DNA of 64,000 nt from Gemmatimonadaceae bacterium (GTDB lineage Bacteria; Gemmatimonadota; Gemmatimonadetes; Gemmatimonadales; Gemmatimonadaceae): positions 124,001 through 188,000 of the forward strand of contig JADKJT010000005.1 in the NCBI GenBank assembly GCA_016720905.1, read 5' to 3'. Positions within the stretch are counted from its first letter, which is position 1. Every line of letters starts with the position of its first letter. Shown here one piece after another: positions 33,701 through 41,544 of this stretch. The translations under genes were made by a program, and so were the position numbers. The notes beneath the pieces were generated by a model, which saw nothing but the letters and a program-made list of their open reading frames with translations, did no database searches and was not told the DNA's origin.

Positions 33701-35373
33701 AGCGATACTCCCCGTTTCCACGGAATGAAGTCCCATTGCCCAAGGCGTTCGGCCGCGGTGAGATACCGACCACTGGCCGTCTCGATCACAAGATCCAGAA
33801 TGCGTTCACCCATCTGCTCCAACGTAGCCTCTCCGGACACCACGGCACCGCAATCGATGTCCACCGTGTCGGGCATGCGACGCGCGAGCGACGTGTTGGT
33901 GGCCAGCTTGAGTACCGGCGCCACCGGGTTCCCGGTGGGGGTACCCAGCCCGGTGGTGAACAGGATGATGTTCGCGCCGGCCGAGGCCTGTGCGGTTGTG
34001 CATTCGACATCGTTGCCGGGTGTACACAGCAGGTTGAGGCCGGGCGTCGTCGCGCGTTCAGGATAGTCCAGCACATCGGTCACCGGCGACGACCCGCCCT
34101 TTTTGGCGGCGCCCGCCGACTTCATCGCGTCAGTGAGCAGTCCATCGCGGATGTTGCCGGGCGACGGATTCATCTCGAACCCCGAGCCGACCGCATGCGC
34201 CTGGGCATCGTAGGCGCGCATGAGGGTGGCAAATCGCGCGGCCAGCTCGGGTCGCGTGCAGCGCTCGATCAAGTCCTGTTCCGATCCGAGCAACTCCGGA
34301 AACTCCGCCAGCAGCGTCGTGCCACCCAGCGCGCAGAGCAGATCGGAGGTGTAGCCGATCCCGGGATTGGCCGAGATCCCGGAGAAGCCATCGGATCCAC
34401 CGCATTTGAGTCCAACGGACAGTGCCGATAGCGGCGCGGGCGCGCGACGGGCGCGGTTGGCTTCGGCAAGACCGGTGAAGGTTTCGTGGATGGCCGCACG
34501 CATGAGCGCATCCTCGGTCCCCATACGCTGTTGTTCGAACGTGAACAGCGGTTTCTCAAACAACGGGTCACGTCGGGCAATCTCCTCGCGCAAGATCTCC
34601 ACTTGCGCGTGTTGACACCCGAGTGAGAGGACGGTGGCGCCGGCCACATTCGGATGCACCAGGTAGCCAGCCAGCAACCCGCACAGTGCGCGCGTGTCCT
34701 GTCGTGTGCCGCCGCATCCGCCTTCGTGCGTCAGGAAGCGAATCCCGTCGAGGTTGGGGAATACACGCATCGCCTCGGCGCCGAGCGCGCGCGCATCGGC
34801 CGGTGGAGGATCGAGCGTCTCGCCGCGCTGGTACCGCGCCACCATCTCGCGCACGGCCTGACGATGCACCTCGGGCTGCCCATACCCGAGCTCGCGATCG
34901 AACGCCTCCTGCAGGGCGCGCACGTTGCGGTTCTCGCAAAACACCAGCGGCAGCACAAGCCAGAGATTGCGTGTCCCGATGCGTCCGTCGGCCCGATGAT
35001 AGCCATCGAACGAGCGCGTGGTGAAGCGCGACGTGTCGGGTGCGCGCCAAGGGCGCGCGACCGGGACGGTGAGGTCGATCGCGGCGGCATCGTGGCGCAC
35101 GTTTGCCGTGGTGAGTGCGGCGCCAAGAGGAATGGGTTGAGTGGCCCGGCCCACGAGGACACCGTACATGACGATCGGATCGCCGACGGCCAGGTGGCGC
35201 AGGGCGACTTTGTGTTTTGCCGGGACGGCAGTGATCAGTGTCAGCGAGCCGGTCTCGTGCGCAACCGTGGTGTCGGCGGCGAGATCGGACAACGCGACGA
35301 GGACCGTGTCGTCGGGGTGGATTCGGAGGAGTCGGCGCGGGGTCACGAGCGGGAACTGGGCATTCGCGAACAT
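33697..35373 (-). CDS. UxaA-family dehydratase (altronate/galactarate type), likely L-fuconate dehydratase
   Basis: 558 residues. The N-terminal SAF domain (about 1-95; RIHPDDTVLVALSDLAAD) is fused to the large catalytic region with GYHRADGRIGTRNLWLVLPL and cysteine motifs HEGGCGGTRQDTRALCGLL, SLGCQHAQVEIL and GLKCGGSDGFSGISANPG, which bind the iron/Fe-S cofactor. Family members dehydrate sugar acids such as altronate and galactarate. In this cluster no enolase-type fuconate dehydratase is present, so this gene should make 2-keto-3-deoxy-L-fuconate. That substrate is an inference. First gene of the right transcription unit. Confidence 0.87.
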   Translation of the reverse strand: MFANAQFPLVTPRRLLRIHPDDTVLVALSDLAADTTVAHETGSLTLITAVPAKHKVALRHLAVGDPIVMYGVLVGRATQPIPLGAALTTANVRHDAAAIDLTVPVARPWRAPDTSRFTTRSFDGYHRADGRIGTRNLWLVLPLVFCENRNVRALQEAFDRELGYGQPEVHRQAVREMVARYQRGETLDPPPADARALGAEAMRVFPNLDGIRFLTHEGGCGGTRQDTRALCGLLAGYLVHPNVAGATVLSLGCQHAQVEILREEIARRDPLFEKPLFTFEQQRMGTEDALMRAAIHETFTGLAEANRARRAPAPLSALSVGLKCGGSDGFSGISANPGIGYTSDLLCALGGTTLLAEFPELLGSEQDLIERCTRPELAARFATLMRAYDAQAHAVGSGFEMNPSPGNIRDGLLTDAMKSAGAAKKGGSSPVTDVLDYPERATTPGLNLLCTPGNDVECTTAQASAGANIILFTTGLGTPTGNPVAPVLKLATNTSLARRMPDTVDIDCGAVVSGEATLEQMGERILDLVIETASGRYLTAAERLGQWDFIPWKRGVSL

Positions 35374-35438
35374 AGAGAATTCACCCCACCGCCGCGAGGT
35401 GCGGACTGGCCGACGGCTCGTATCGAGAAAGTGTATCG

Positions 35439-35456
35439 CTTAGGTATTGACCTAAG
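35439..35456. promoter_or_regulatory. Palindromic ArsR-type operator CTTAGGT-n4-ACCTAAG
   Basis: CTTAGGTATTGACCTAAG is a perfect 7-base inverted repeat with a 4-base spacer. It lies 25 bases before the ArsR gene start and 66 bases before the divergent UxaA gene. AGTGTAT occurs on both sides. TAGGTA-n-TACCTA-like sites are the usual operators of ArsR regulators paired with SRPBCC genes, so autoregulation is likely. Confidence 0.65.
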
Positions 35457-35481
35457 TGTATGACTCTGCAATATTGTCGGT

Positions 35482-35820
35482 ATGCGACTCGCCACCGAGC
35501 CAATCGACAACGTCTTCCGCGCCTTGTCCGACCCCACGCGCCGCCACGTGCTGGAGCGCCTGGGGAGGAGTCCGGCCTCGGTGAGTGAGTTGGCAGAGCC
35601 ATTTGACATGGCGTTGCCGTCGTTCGTGCAGCATCTGGGTGTGCTGGAATCGTGTGGCCTGGTGCGATCCAGGAAGGTGGGCCGTATCCGCACCTACCAG
35701 CTGGTGCCCGGAAAATTGCGTGTGGCCGAAGACTGGATGATGAAACAACGCGCGCTCTGGGAGCGGCGCCTCGATCAGTTGGACACCTATCTCGTTGAAC
35801 TCAAGGAGCAACAGCCATGA
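35482..35820 (+). CDS. ArsR-family transcriptional regulator (SRPBCC-associated type)
   Basis: 112 residues, one winged helix. NVFRALSDPTRRHVLERLG, SVSELAEPFDMALPSFVQHL (recognition helix about 44-60) and VLESCGLVRSRKVGRIRTYQ (wing) match the ArsR group that is always followed by an AHSA1/SRPBCC gene. No cysteine metal site is present, so it is not a metal sensor. Its stop overlaps the SRPBCC start (ATGA). The palindrome just upstream is the presumed operator. Whether it also controls the divergent sugar-acid genes is open. Confidence 0.92.
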   Translation: MRLATEPIDNVFRALSDPTRRHVLERLGRSPASVSELAEPFDMALPSFVQHLGVLESCGLVRSRKVGRIRTYQLVPGKLRVAEDWMMKQRALWERRLDQLDTYLVELKEQQP

Positions 35821-36296
35821 CGTCACCTCTCTTTGTCGTTGATCCAGCGCTTGACCTGGTTCTCGACCGTTTCGTCGACGTGCCACGCGAATTGGTGTGG
35901 AAGGCCTGGACGGTTCCCGAGCACGTCTGCAAGTGGTTCACGCCGGCGCCGTGGACAACCGTCGAATGCGAAATCGACCTGAGACCGGGCGGGGCCTTCA
36001 ACACGGTGTTTCAATCTCCAGACGGGCAGCGGTTCCCCAATATCGGATGCTATCTTGAAGTGGTGCCCAATGAACGGCTGGTGTTCACTGATGCATTGCT
36101 GCCGGGCTTTCGCCCCGCCGAGAACCCGTTCATGGTTGGCATCATTTCACTGGAATCGCACGGGACGGGAACGCGATACGTCGCCATGGCGCGACATCGC
36201 GACGTCGCAACCCGCGCGAAGCACGAGGAGATGGGATTTCACAAGGGCTGGGGAACGGCGCTGGACCAGTTGGTCGCGTACACCAAGACCTGGTGA
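35817..36296 (+). CDS. SRPBCC / AHSA1-family protein
   Basis: 159 residues. DLVLDRFVDVPRELVWKAWT, VCKWFTPAPWTTVECEIDLR, GGAFNTVFQSPDGQRFPNIG, and the C-terminal GFHKGWGTALDQLVAYTKTW are typical AHSA1 family features. The fold has a large hydrophobic ligand pocket; the ligand is unknown. It is translationally coupled to the ArsR gene and is followed by a DJ-1/PfpI gene on the same strand. Confidence 0.9.
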   Translation: MTSPLFVVDPALDLVLDRFVDVPRELVWKAWTVPEHVCKWFTPAPWTTVECEIDLRPGGAFNTVFQSPDGQRFPNIGCYLEVVPNERLVFTDALLPGFRPAENPFMVGIISLESHGTGTRYVAMARHRDVATRAKHEEMGFHKGWGTALDQLVAYTKTW

Positions 36297-36334
36297 ATCG
36301 GCCGACGCCGAAGCGCCCCCGTTCCCCAAACCAC

Positions 36335-36986
36335 ATGACGCATTCTCCGGCCACCACCATGTCGCGCCTCAGCGTCGCCGTCTTCATTTTTGACGATGTC
36401 GAAGTCCTCGATTTTGCCGGACCATTTGAAGTATTCTCCCGAACGCGCCTGACGGCGGGGGTCGAATCCCGCCGCAACGACGAGACGGCGCCATTCTATG
36501 TGTTCACCGTCGCAGAACACGCCGAGAATGTCACCGCCACCGGCGGCGCTCCGCAGGTGGTGCCGCACTTCGACCTCGCGCATGCGCCGCCTATCAGACG
36601 TCCTGGTCGTGCCGGGAGGATTCGGCACGCGCCGACTGCTGGAGCATGCTCCGGTGCTTGAATGGATCGCTACGGTTGCGTCAGGTGCGCAGTTGGTGAC
36701 CTCGGTGTGCACAGGCGCATTGCTCCTGGCGCGCACGGGATTGTTGCGGGGGAAGCACGCCACCACGCATTGGGGCGCGCTCGACCTGCTCGCGTCGCTG
36801 GATCACACAATGCTGGTCGACCGCGAGCGCCGCGTCGTCGGCGACGGGCCTGTGACGTCAGCGGGCGTATCGGCCGGTATTGACATGGCGCTGTCGGTGG
36901 TCGAGTCCCTTCATGGGCGGACCGTCGCTGACGAAACCGCCCACTATATCGAGTTTCCGAGCCCCTTGATCGGAGAGCGACGTTAG
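36335..36986 (+). pseudogene. DJ-1/PfpI-family protein, frameshifted by one inserted base
   Basis: The first frame (36335 or ATG 36359) gives MSRLSVAVFIFDDVEVLDFA and reaches VVPHFDLAHAPPI. A second frame continues DVLVVPGGFGTRRLLEHAPV, TSVCTGALLLARTGLL (nucleophile-elbow Cys) and ATTHWGALDLLASL to 36986. Together they are one complete GATase1-like domain of about 215 residues. The frames join only if one base is removed near 36596 (CTATCAGACG). Homologs are ThiJ-like proteins or isonitrile hydratases. The reading frame is otherwise undamaged, so sequence error or a fresh mutation is possible. Convergent and overlapping by 4 bases with the threonine dehydratase gene. Confidence 0.82.
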
Positions 36987-37942
36987 TTCCAGCTCAGCCC
37001 GCGCAACTGGTCGAGATTGATGTTGCCGCCGGACATCACGGCGGCAACCCGGGAGCCCGCCGGCATCTTCACCAGCCCGTGCATGAGGGCCGCGACCGGT
37101 GCGGCCGCCGCCCCTTCAATCACCAGCTTCGACCGCTCCATCACCCACAGCATGGCCTCAAAAATCTCCGTGTCCGGCAGCGTGACAATCTCATCCACAT
37201 AGCGCTGCACGACAGAGAAGTTCAGCGCGCCCACGCGCCGCACACGCAGGCCATCGATCACCGTGCGGCAATCGATCGTTTGCAGGCTGCCCGCTTCGAG
37301 GCTGGCCTGCATCGCGGGTCCGTCGGACGACTCCACACCGATCACGCGAATCTTCGGATTGTGGGCCTTCACCGCCATGGATACACCGGCAATGAGACCG
37401 CCGCCGCCAATGGGCACGACCACGGCATCGACGTCGGGCCAATCCTGCACGATCTCCAGGCCGAGTGTCCCCTGTCCGGCAATGATGTCGGCGTCGTCAA
37501 ACGGGTGGACGTACAGCAGCCCTTCGTCACGCACCAGTTCCTGCGCTTTCTCATTGGCTTCATCCCAGATGCTGCCGTGCAGCACCACCTCACCACCATA
37601 CGCCTTGGTCGCGGCGATTTTGGCGGGAGTGGCGTTGGTGGCCATGCAGATCACGGCGCGAATGCCGTAGATGCGGGCCGCCAGCGCCACGCCCTGCGCG
37701 TGATTGCCCGCCGATGAGCAGACGACGCCGCGGCGTTTCTGCTCTTCGGACAGCTGGGCGAACTTGTTGAGCGGACCGCGGATTTTGTACGACCCCACGG
37801 TCTGGAAATTCTCCGCCTTGAGGCGCGTCTCGAAGCCGGTGATTTCGCTGAGCTGGCGCGATGGCAGCAGCGGGGTGTGTTTGATGTGCGCGGCAATTCG
37901 TGCGCGCGCGTCGACAAAATCGCGGAGCGTCAGCGTCAGCAT
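36983..37942 (-). CDS. Threonine ammonia-lyase / serine racemase-like PLP enzyme, paralog 2
   Basis: 319 residues. PLP lysine in FQTVGSYKIRGPLNK (about residue 54), phosphate loop SSAGNHAQGVALAA, glycine loop PIGGGGLIAGVSMA and the final MSGGNINLDQL. This is the closest of the three paralogs to catabolic TdcB/IlvA. No ACT domain. It should convert L-threonine to 2-oxobutanoate (and serine to pyruvate). Alone on its strand; the decarboxylase gene lies 71 bases upstream. Confidence 0.9.
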   Translation of the reverse strand: MLTLTLRDFVDARARIAAHIKHTPLLPSRQLSEITGFETRLKAENFQTVGSYKIRGPLNKFAQLSEEQKRRGVVCSSAGNHAQGVALAARIYGIRAVICMATNATPAKIAATKAYGGEVVLHGSIWDEANEKAQELVRDEGLLYVHPFDDADIIAGQGTLGLEIVQDWPDVDAVVVPIGGGGLIAGVSMAVKAHNPKIRVIGVESSDGPAMQASLEAGSLQTIDCRTVIDGLRVRRVGALNFSVVQRYVDEIVTLPDTEIFEAMLWVMERSKLVIEGAAAAPVAALMHGLVKMPAGSRVAAVMSGGNINLDQLRGLSWN

Positions 37943-38013
37943 GGCAAACGGGGGGAGTTAGAGTGACCGACCGGAGCAATATGCCATGGCCGGCACGCCA
38001 CAGCGAGGCGCGA

Positions 38014-39459
38014 CTACGCGACTGACAGGATGCCGGCGGCCTCGTCGGCCAGATGCTGCACACACGTTTCCATCTCCGCCATGCGGGTTCGGAAACTCAG
38101 CACACACACGCGCGCCAGGTACCGGCCATCCACGGTGCACCCGGTGATCATCACCTTGCCGCGAGCGGTCACGCGCTGGACCAGAGTTTCGGTGGCGACG
38201 TTGCGCGCGGCTTGCGTGGTGAGCGTTGGCCCTTCGAGATGAAAGGCGAAGAGCGACAGCTGCGGCGCCGCGTCCATCACGATGCCGGGAATTCGCGTTA
38301 CCCGCTCTGCTGCCCACAGCGCCAGTACCCGCTTTTCGGCGACCGCCGCACGATAACGTGCCGCACCATACAGCTTCACACTCAGCCAGACTCGCAGTCC
38401 CGGAAAGCCTCTGGAGAGTTCCGGCCCGTACTGTGCCGGATCGTAGAACTCGTCCTGATTGTCCGGGAGATAGCCGGCCGTTGCCGAATGCACCGACCGC
38501 AGCGTGTTGCCATCACGCACCAGCAGCGCACCGGTTCCGTAGGGCAGGAACATGCCCTTGTGCGGGTCGAGCGTAAGCGAGTCGGCGCGTGACAGGCCGA
38601 GCAACAGCGGGCGCAGCTCGGGGCACATGTGAAAGAACGCGCCGTAGGCACCGTCCACGTGATGCCACACGTGTTCCTGCGCACAGACGTCCGCAATATC
38701 ATCGAGCGGGTCCACGGCACCGGTGTTCGTGGTTCCGGCCGCGGACGCGACGAAGAACGGACGCAGCCCCTGCGCGCGATCGTGTGCAATCGCCGCCCGC
38801 AGTGCTGCCACATCCATACGGTACTCACGATCAACCGGAATCAGGCGCACGCGGTCGGCCGCGATGCCCGCCAGCTTGGCTGCCTTGTTGATGCAGTGAT
38901 GGCCTTGGGTGGACGTGTACAGTGTGCCCGGCCGGATGTCGTCGCCCAACAGTCGCTCGCGGGCACACACGATGGCGTTGAACGTCGCCCCCGACCCGCC
39001 CGTGGTGAGCAACCCGGCCGTGCCAACGGGAAATCCCATCCAGTCTCGCAACCACTCCAGCACGTTGGCTTCCAATTGCACCAGCGCCGGTGCGGCCACC
39101 CACACGCCGGTGTACCGATTGGTCGTATCGGCAATGAAGTCGGCCAGCGCGGCCGGATACACGCCGCCACCGGGGATATAGGCGAGATAGCCCGGGCTCG
39201 GCGTGGTGAATGAGCGCGGGATCAGGTCGTTGAACAGCAGATCAAGCAGCGGTTCGAGATGTGTGCCCGCTTCCGGCACCGGTTCGCGCAGCGATCGACA
39301 GAGAGTGGCCGCGTCGACATCACCGCAACTGGGTTGAATTCCAATGGCCGCCAGGTGCGCGACCGAACGCGCCACCACGGCGTTCCCCATGGCCAGCATC
39401 TGGTCGGGAGAAAATTCCATGGCGGCCAGGTCGCCGGACGGCAGATCGGAAGACGTCAT
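38014..39459 (-). CDS. Pyridoxal-dependent amino acid decarboxylase, aromatic type (group II)
   Basis: 481 residues. PLP lysine in LTLDPHKGMFLPYGTGAL (Lys301), stacking His188 in STQGHHCINKAA, and cofactor Asp269 in WHHVDGAYGAFF are all present. LTTGGSGATFNAIVCARER is the conserved phosphate-binding segment, and PGYLAYIPGGGVYPAALADF contributes to the active site. It is nearest to aromatic-L-amino-acid or related decarboxylases; the exact amine product is not deducible. ATG 39459 follows the small hypothetical gene by 15 bases on the same strand, suggesting cotranscription. Confidence 0.9.
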   Translation of the reverse strand: MTSSDLPSGDLAAMEFSPDQMLAMGNAVVARSVAHLAAIGIQPSCGDVDAATLCRSLREPVPEAGTHLEPLLDLLFNDLIPRSFTTPSPGYLAYIPGGGVYPAALADFIADTTNRYTGVWVAAPALVQLEANVLEWLRDWMGFPVGTAGLLTTGGSGATFNAIVCARERLLGDDIRPGTLYTSTQGHHCINKAAKLAGIAADRVRLIPVDREYRMDVAALRAAIAHDRAQGLRPFFVASAAGTTNTGAVDPLDDIADVCAQEHVWHHVDGAYGAFFHMCPELRPLLLGLSRADSLTLDPHKGMFLPYGTGALLVRDGNTLRSVHSATAGYLPDNQDEFYDPAQYGPELSRGFPGLRVWLSVKLYGAARYRAAVAEKRVLALWAAERVTRIPGIVMDAAPQLSLFAFHLEGPTLTTQAARNVATETLVQRVTARGKVMITGCTVDGRYLARVCVLSFRTRMAEMETCVQHLADEAAGILSVA

Positions 39460-39474
39460 GAGGCGGGCGTCGGA

Positions 39475-39924
39475 TTACTGCGCAGCCAGCATCGCCTGCA
39501 TGCGCTTGCGAAACCGCTCGGCGATCAGGCGACCCATCTCTGTTTCCGTGGCCACCCATTCGGCGTTCCGAAAGCCCAGCGGACTCACCTGCGCGCGATA
39601 CTCGGCCAGCCATGGCTCCACCCGCGAGTACAACAACAATCCTTCGCCGTTGCTTTCCAGCATGAAGTCGGCGTGCATGACGCCATGCCGGGCCATGGCG
39701 TAGGTCATTTCCCAGAACGTCGAACACTGACGAAAGGCGGCGTTGAGCGGATGTTCGCCCTTGGTCACCGCGAGCACGTCGTCGAAGGTTCGGGGGAGGA
39801 ATCTGGCAATGAGCTGGGTGCGCGAGTCGCGCATGACACTTTCGCGGCGCAATTCGTACAGTTTGAGCACCAGTTCCGCGTCGTGGTGATCGGGGAATTC
39901 CTTCCTCGGCTGTTTCTTTGGCAT
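39475..39924 (-). CDS. Conserved-looking hypothetical protein
   Basis: 149 residues from ATG 39924 (MPKKQPRKEFPDHHDAEL). Mostly helical, soluble, Arg/Met-rich: ELVLKLYELRRESVMRDSRT, ARFLPRTFDDVLAVTKGE, FRQCSTFWEMTYAMARHGVM. Codon use matches the neighbours, so it is likely a real gene. I do not recognise the family. It lies 15 bases upstream of the decarboxylase on the same strand and may be cotranscribed, but no functional link is evident. A longer frame from 39966 is possible. Confidence 0.6.
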   Translation of the reverse strand: MPKKQPRKEFPDHHDAELVLKLYELRRESVMRDSRTQLIARFLPRTFDDVLAVTKGEHPLNAAFRQCSTFWEMTYAMARHGVMHADFMLESNGEGLLLYSRVEPWLAEYRAQVSPLGFRNAEWVATETEMGRLIAERFRKRMQAMLAAQ

Positions 39925-40044
39925 CGGGTCGGATCGTGTGTGGAGGGGATTGGGTCGCGTTGCCAATGTACGCCGCGCCTCCCAAGTTTAGCGAGCGTGT
40001 TGAGCGCGTCCGGATTGTCACAAAACCGATGGTGGAGGAGCGTG

Positions 40045-40719
40045 GTGAGCGTGCAGACGCATCATGGATGGCGGCAACGGCTGGCCCACGTCCGAGCCAG
40101 CACGCGTCTCGTTGTCGCGCTCCTGGCGAGCGCCCTGACCGCCTGGTTGCTGCCCAGCGGCCTCTCGCTGGAGATGCGCGCCGTGGCGTCGTGGGACGGA
40201 TTTGCCGTGGTGGCGCTCGGGCTGACGTGGCTCACCATCCTGACGCTGAACCCGGCGCAGATCTGCACGCTGGCACGGCGCGAAGACCCCAGTCGCCTGG
40301 CGTCGCTGATTCTGGTGGTGCTGGGGGCCGGCGCAGCGCTGCTGGCCGTGCTGGTCTTGCTGCAGGAAAGCATGAAGATGCAGAGCGGCGAGAAGACGCA
40401 GGCCATCGTGCTGGCGCTCTCGGCGGTCGCGCTGGCGTGGTTTCTCATTCACACCGTGTTCACGCTGCGGTATGCGCACTTGTATCACAGCGCGTCCGAG
40501 TCGCCGCACCCGCTGGAGTTCCCGGGTGGTGACCACCAGCCGGATTATCTCGACTTCGCGTATTTCGCGTTCATCATCGGCATGACCGCGCAAACGGCCG
40601 ACGTCAATATCAGGGGCCGCAGTATCCGGCGCGCCGCCCTGCTGCACGGCATCGTCGCGTTCGCCTTCAACACGGCGGTCGTGGCGCTCAGCATTGGCGT
40701 GCTCACCACGCTGCTGTAG
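40045..40719 (+). CDS. DUF1345 family membrane protein
   Basis: About 224 residues from GTG 40045 (or 40042), behind the strong ribosome site GGAGGAG; the frame is open far upstream, but that part is the shadow of the opposing decarboxylase. Six hydrophobic segments. LTWLTILTLNPAQICTLARREDP, FLIHTVFTLRYAHLYHSAS, GGDHQPDYLDFAYFAFIIGM and TAQTADVNIRGRSIRRAALL (the family's TAQxxDV and RR motifs) identify DUF1345. Function unknown. Followed after 39 bases by the decayed FNT channel gene. Confidence 0.87.
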   Translation: MSVQTHHGWRQRLAHVRASTRLVVALLASALTAWLLPSGLSLEMRAVASWDGFAVVALGLTWLTILTLNPAQICTLARREDPSRLASLILVVLGAGAALLAVLVLLQESMKMQSGEKTQAIVLALSAVALAWFLIHTVFTLRYAHLYHSASESPHPLEFPGGDHQPDYLDFAYFAFIIGMTAQTADVNIRGRSIRRAALLHGIVAFAFNTAVVALSIGVLTTLL

Positions 40720-40758
40720 CGTCCGCGTCAACCTCCGCCTCACAGCCAATCACTCACC

Positions 40759-41544
40759 ATGGACCAGGCACCGAACTCCGCCGACGCGCATCCGCCGCGT
40801 GAGATCGCCCAAATGGTCGAGCGACTGGGTGTGGCGAAGGCCCGAACTGATTCCATCACGCTCCTTGTGCTGGCCATGCTCGCCGGTGCGTTCATCTCGC
40901 TCGGCTCGCTCCTGTTCACGGTGGTGGGCGGATTCCACGCCTTTGGCGCCGCGGCTGCGGCTGGTCTTCTCCGCAGGCCTGTGGTTGTGTCGCGGAGCTG
41001 TTCACCGGCAATAACCTCCTGGCAATGGCCTGGGCCAGTCGATTGATCGGATCCCGCGATGTGCGCATTGGCTGCTCCCCTCGGCAACGTGATTGGCTGT
41101 CTCGGAACTGTGCTATTCGTGGCGTGGGCCCAACTGCCAGGGGGGGCGTGGGGCGTACGGCCCGGCGCCAGGCCAGCCTGGGGCGGGCGGGGGTGGCTGG
41201 GCGGGCGCAGCGTTTCCGACAAGATCCTGGCGATCGTTTTTCCGATTACCGCGTTCGTCACGATGGCATTCGAGCACTCCATCGCCAATTGGTTCTTCCT
41301 CCCGTACGGGATCCTGCTTGATCAAGCGGGCGCGGTCTCCGTTGCCGGTGCCGCGCAAAACCTCGCAGCGGTCAGTGCCGGCAACCTAATTGGCGGAACG
41401 TTGCTGGTTGCGGGTGTGTATTGGGTCGCCTATCTGCGCGGTAGCAGTCGGCCTCAGGATCAGAAGCCCGACAGTTTGGTAATGCGGCCACCCATACCTA
41501 CCGCCCATCCGGCGTTGGGCGAGGCGAAACCCACCGACCAATAG
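40759..41544 (+). pseudogene. Formate/nitrite transporter (FNT) family, degraded
   Basis: FNT pieces appear in all three frames in order. Frame one has VERLGVAKARTDSITLLVLA and AGAFISLGSLLFTVVGG. A second frame has LVFSAGL (about 40965). A third has VAELFTGNNLLAMAWASRLI (40989 on), the signature channel motif. Frame one resumes with GNVIGCLGTVLFVAWA (41080) and VSDKILAIVFPITAFVTMAF, EHSIANWFFLPYGILL. About 60 residues expected before VSDKIL (the ALPFxxAFLRGxxCNWLV segment) are replaced by a G-rich filler at 41130-41210. Multiple indels plus an internal loss indicate true decay, though one or two could be sequencing errors. Real homology ends near 41460. Confidence 0.8.
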
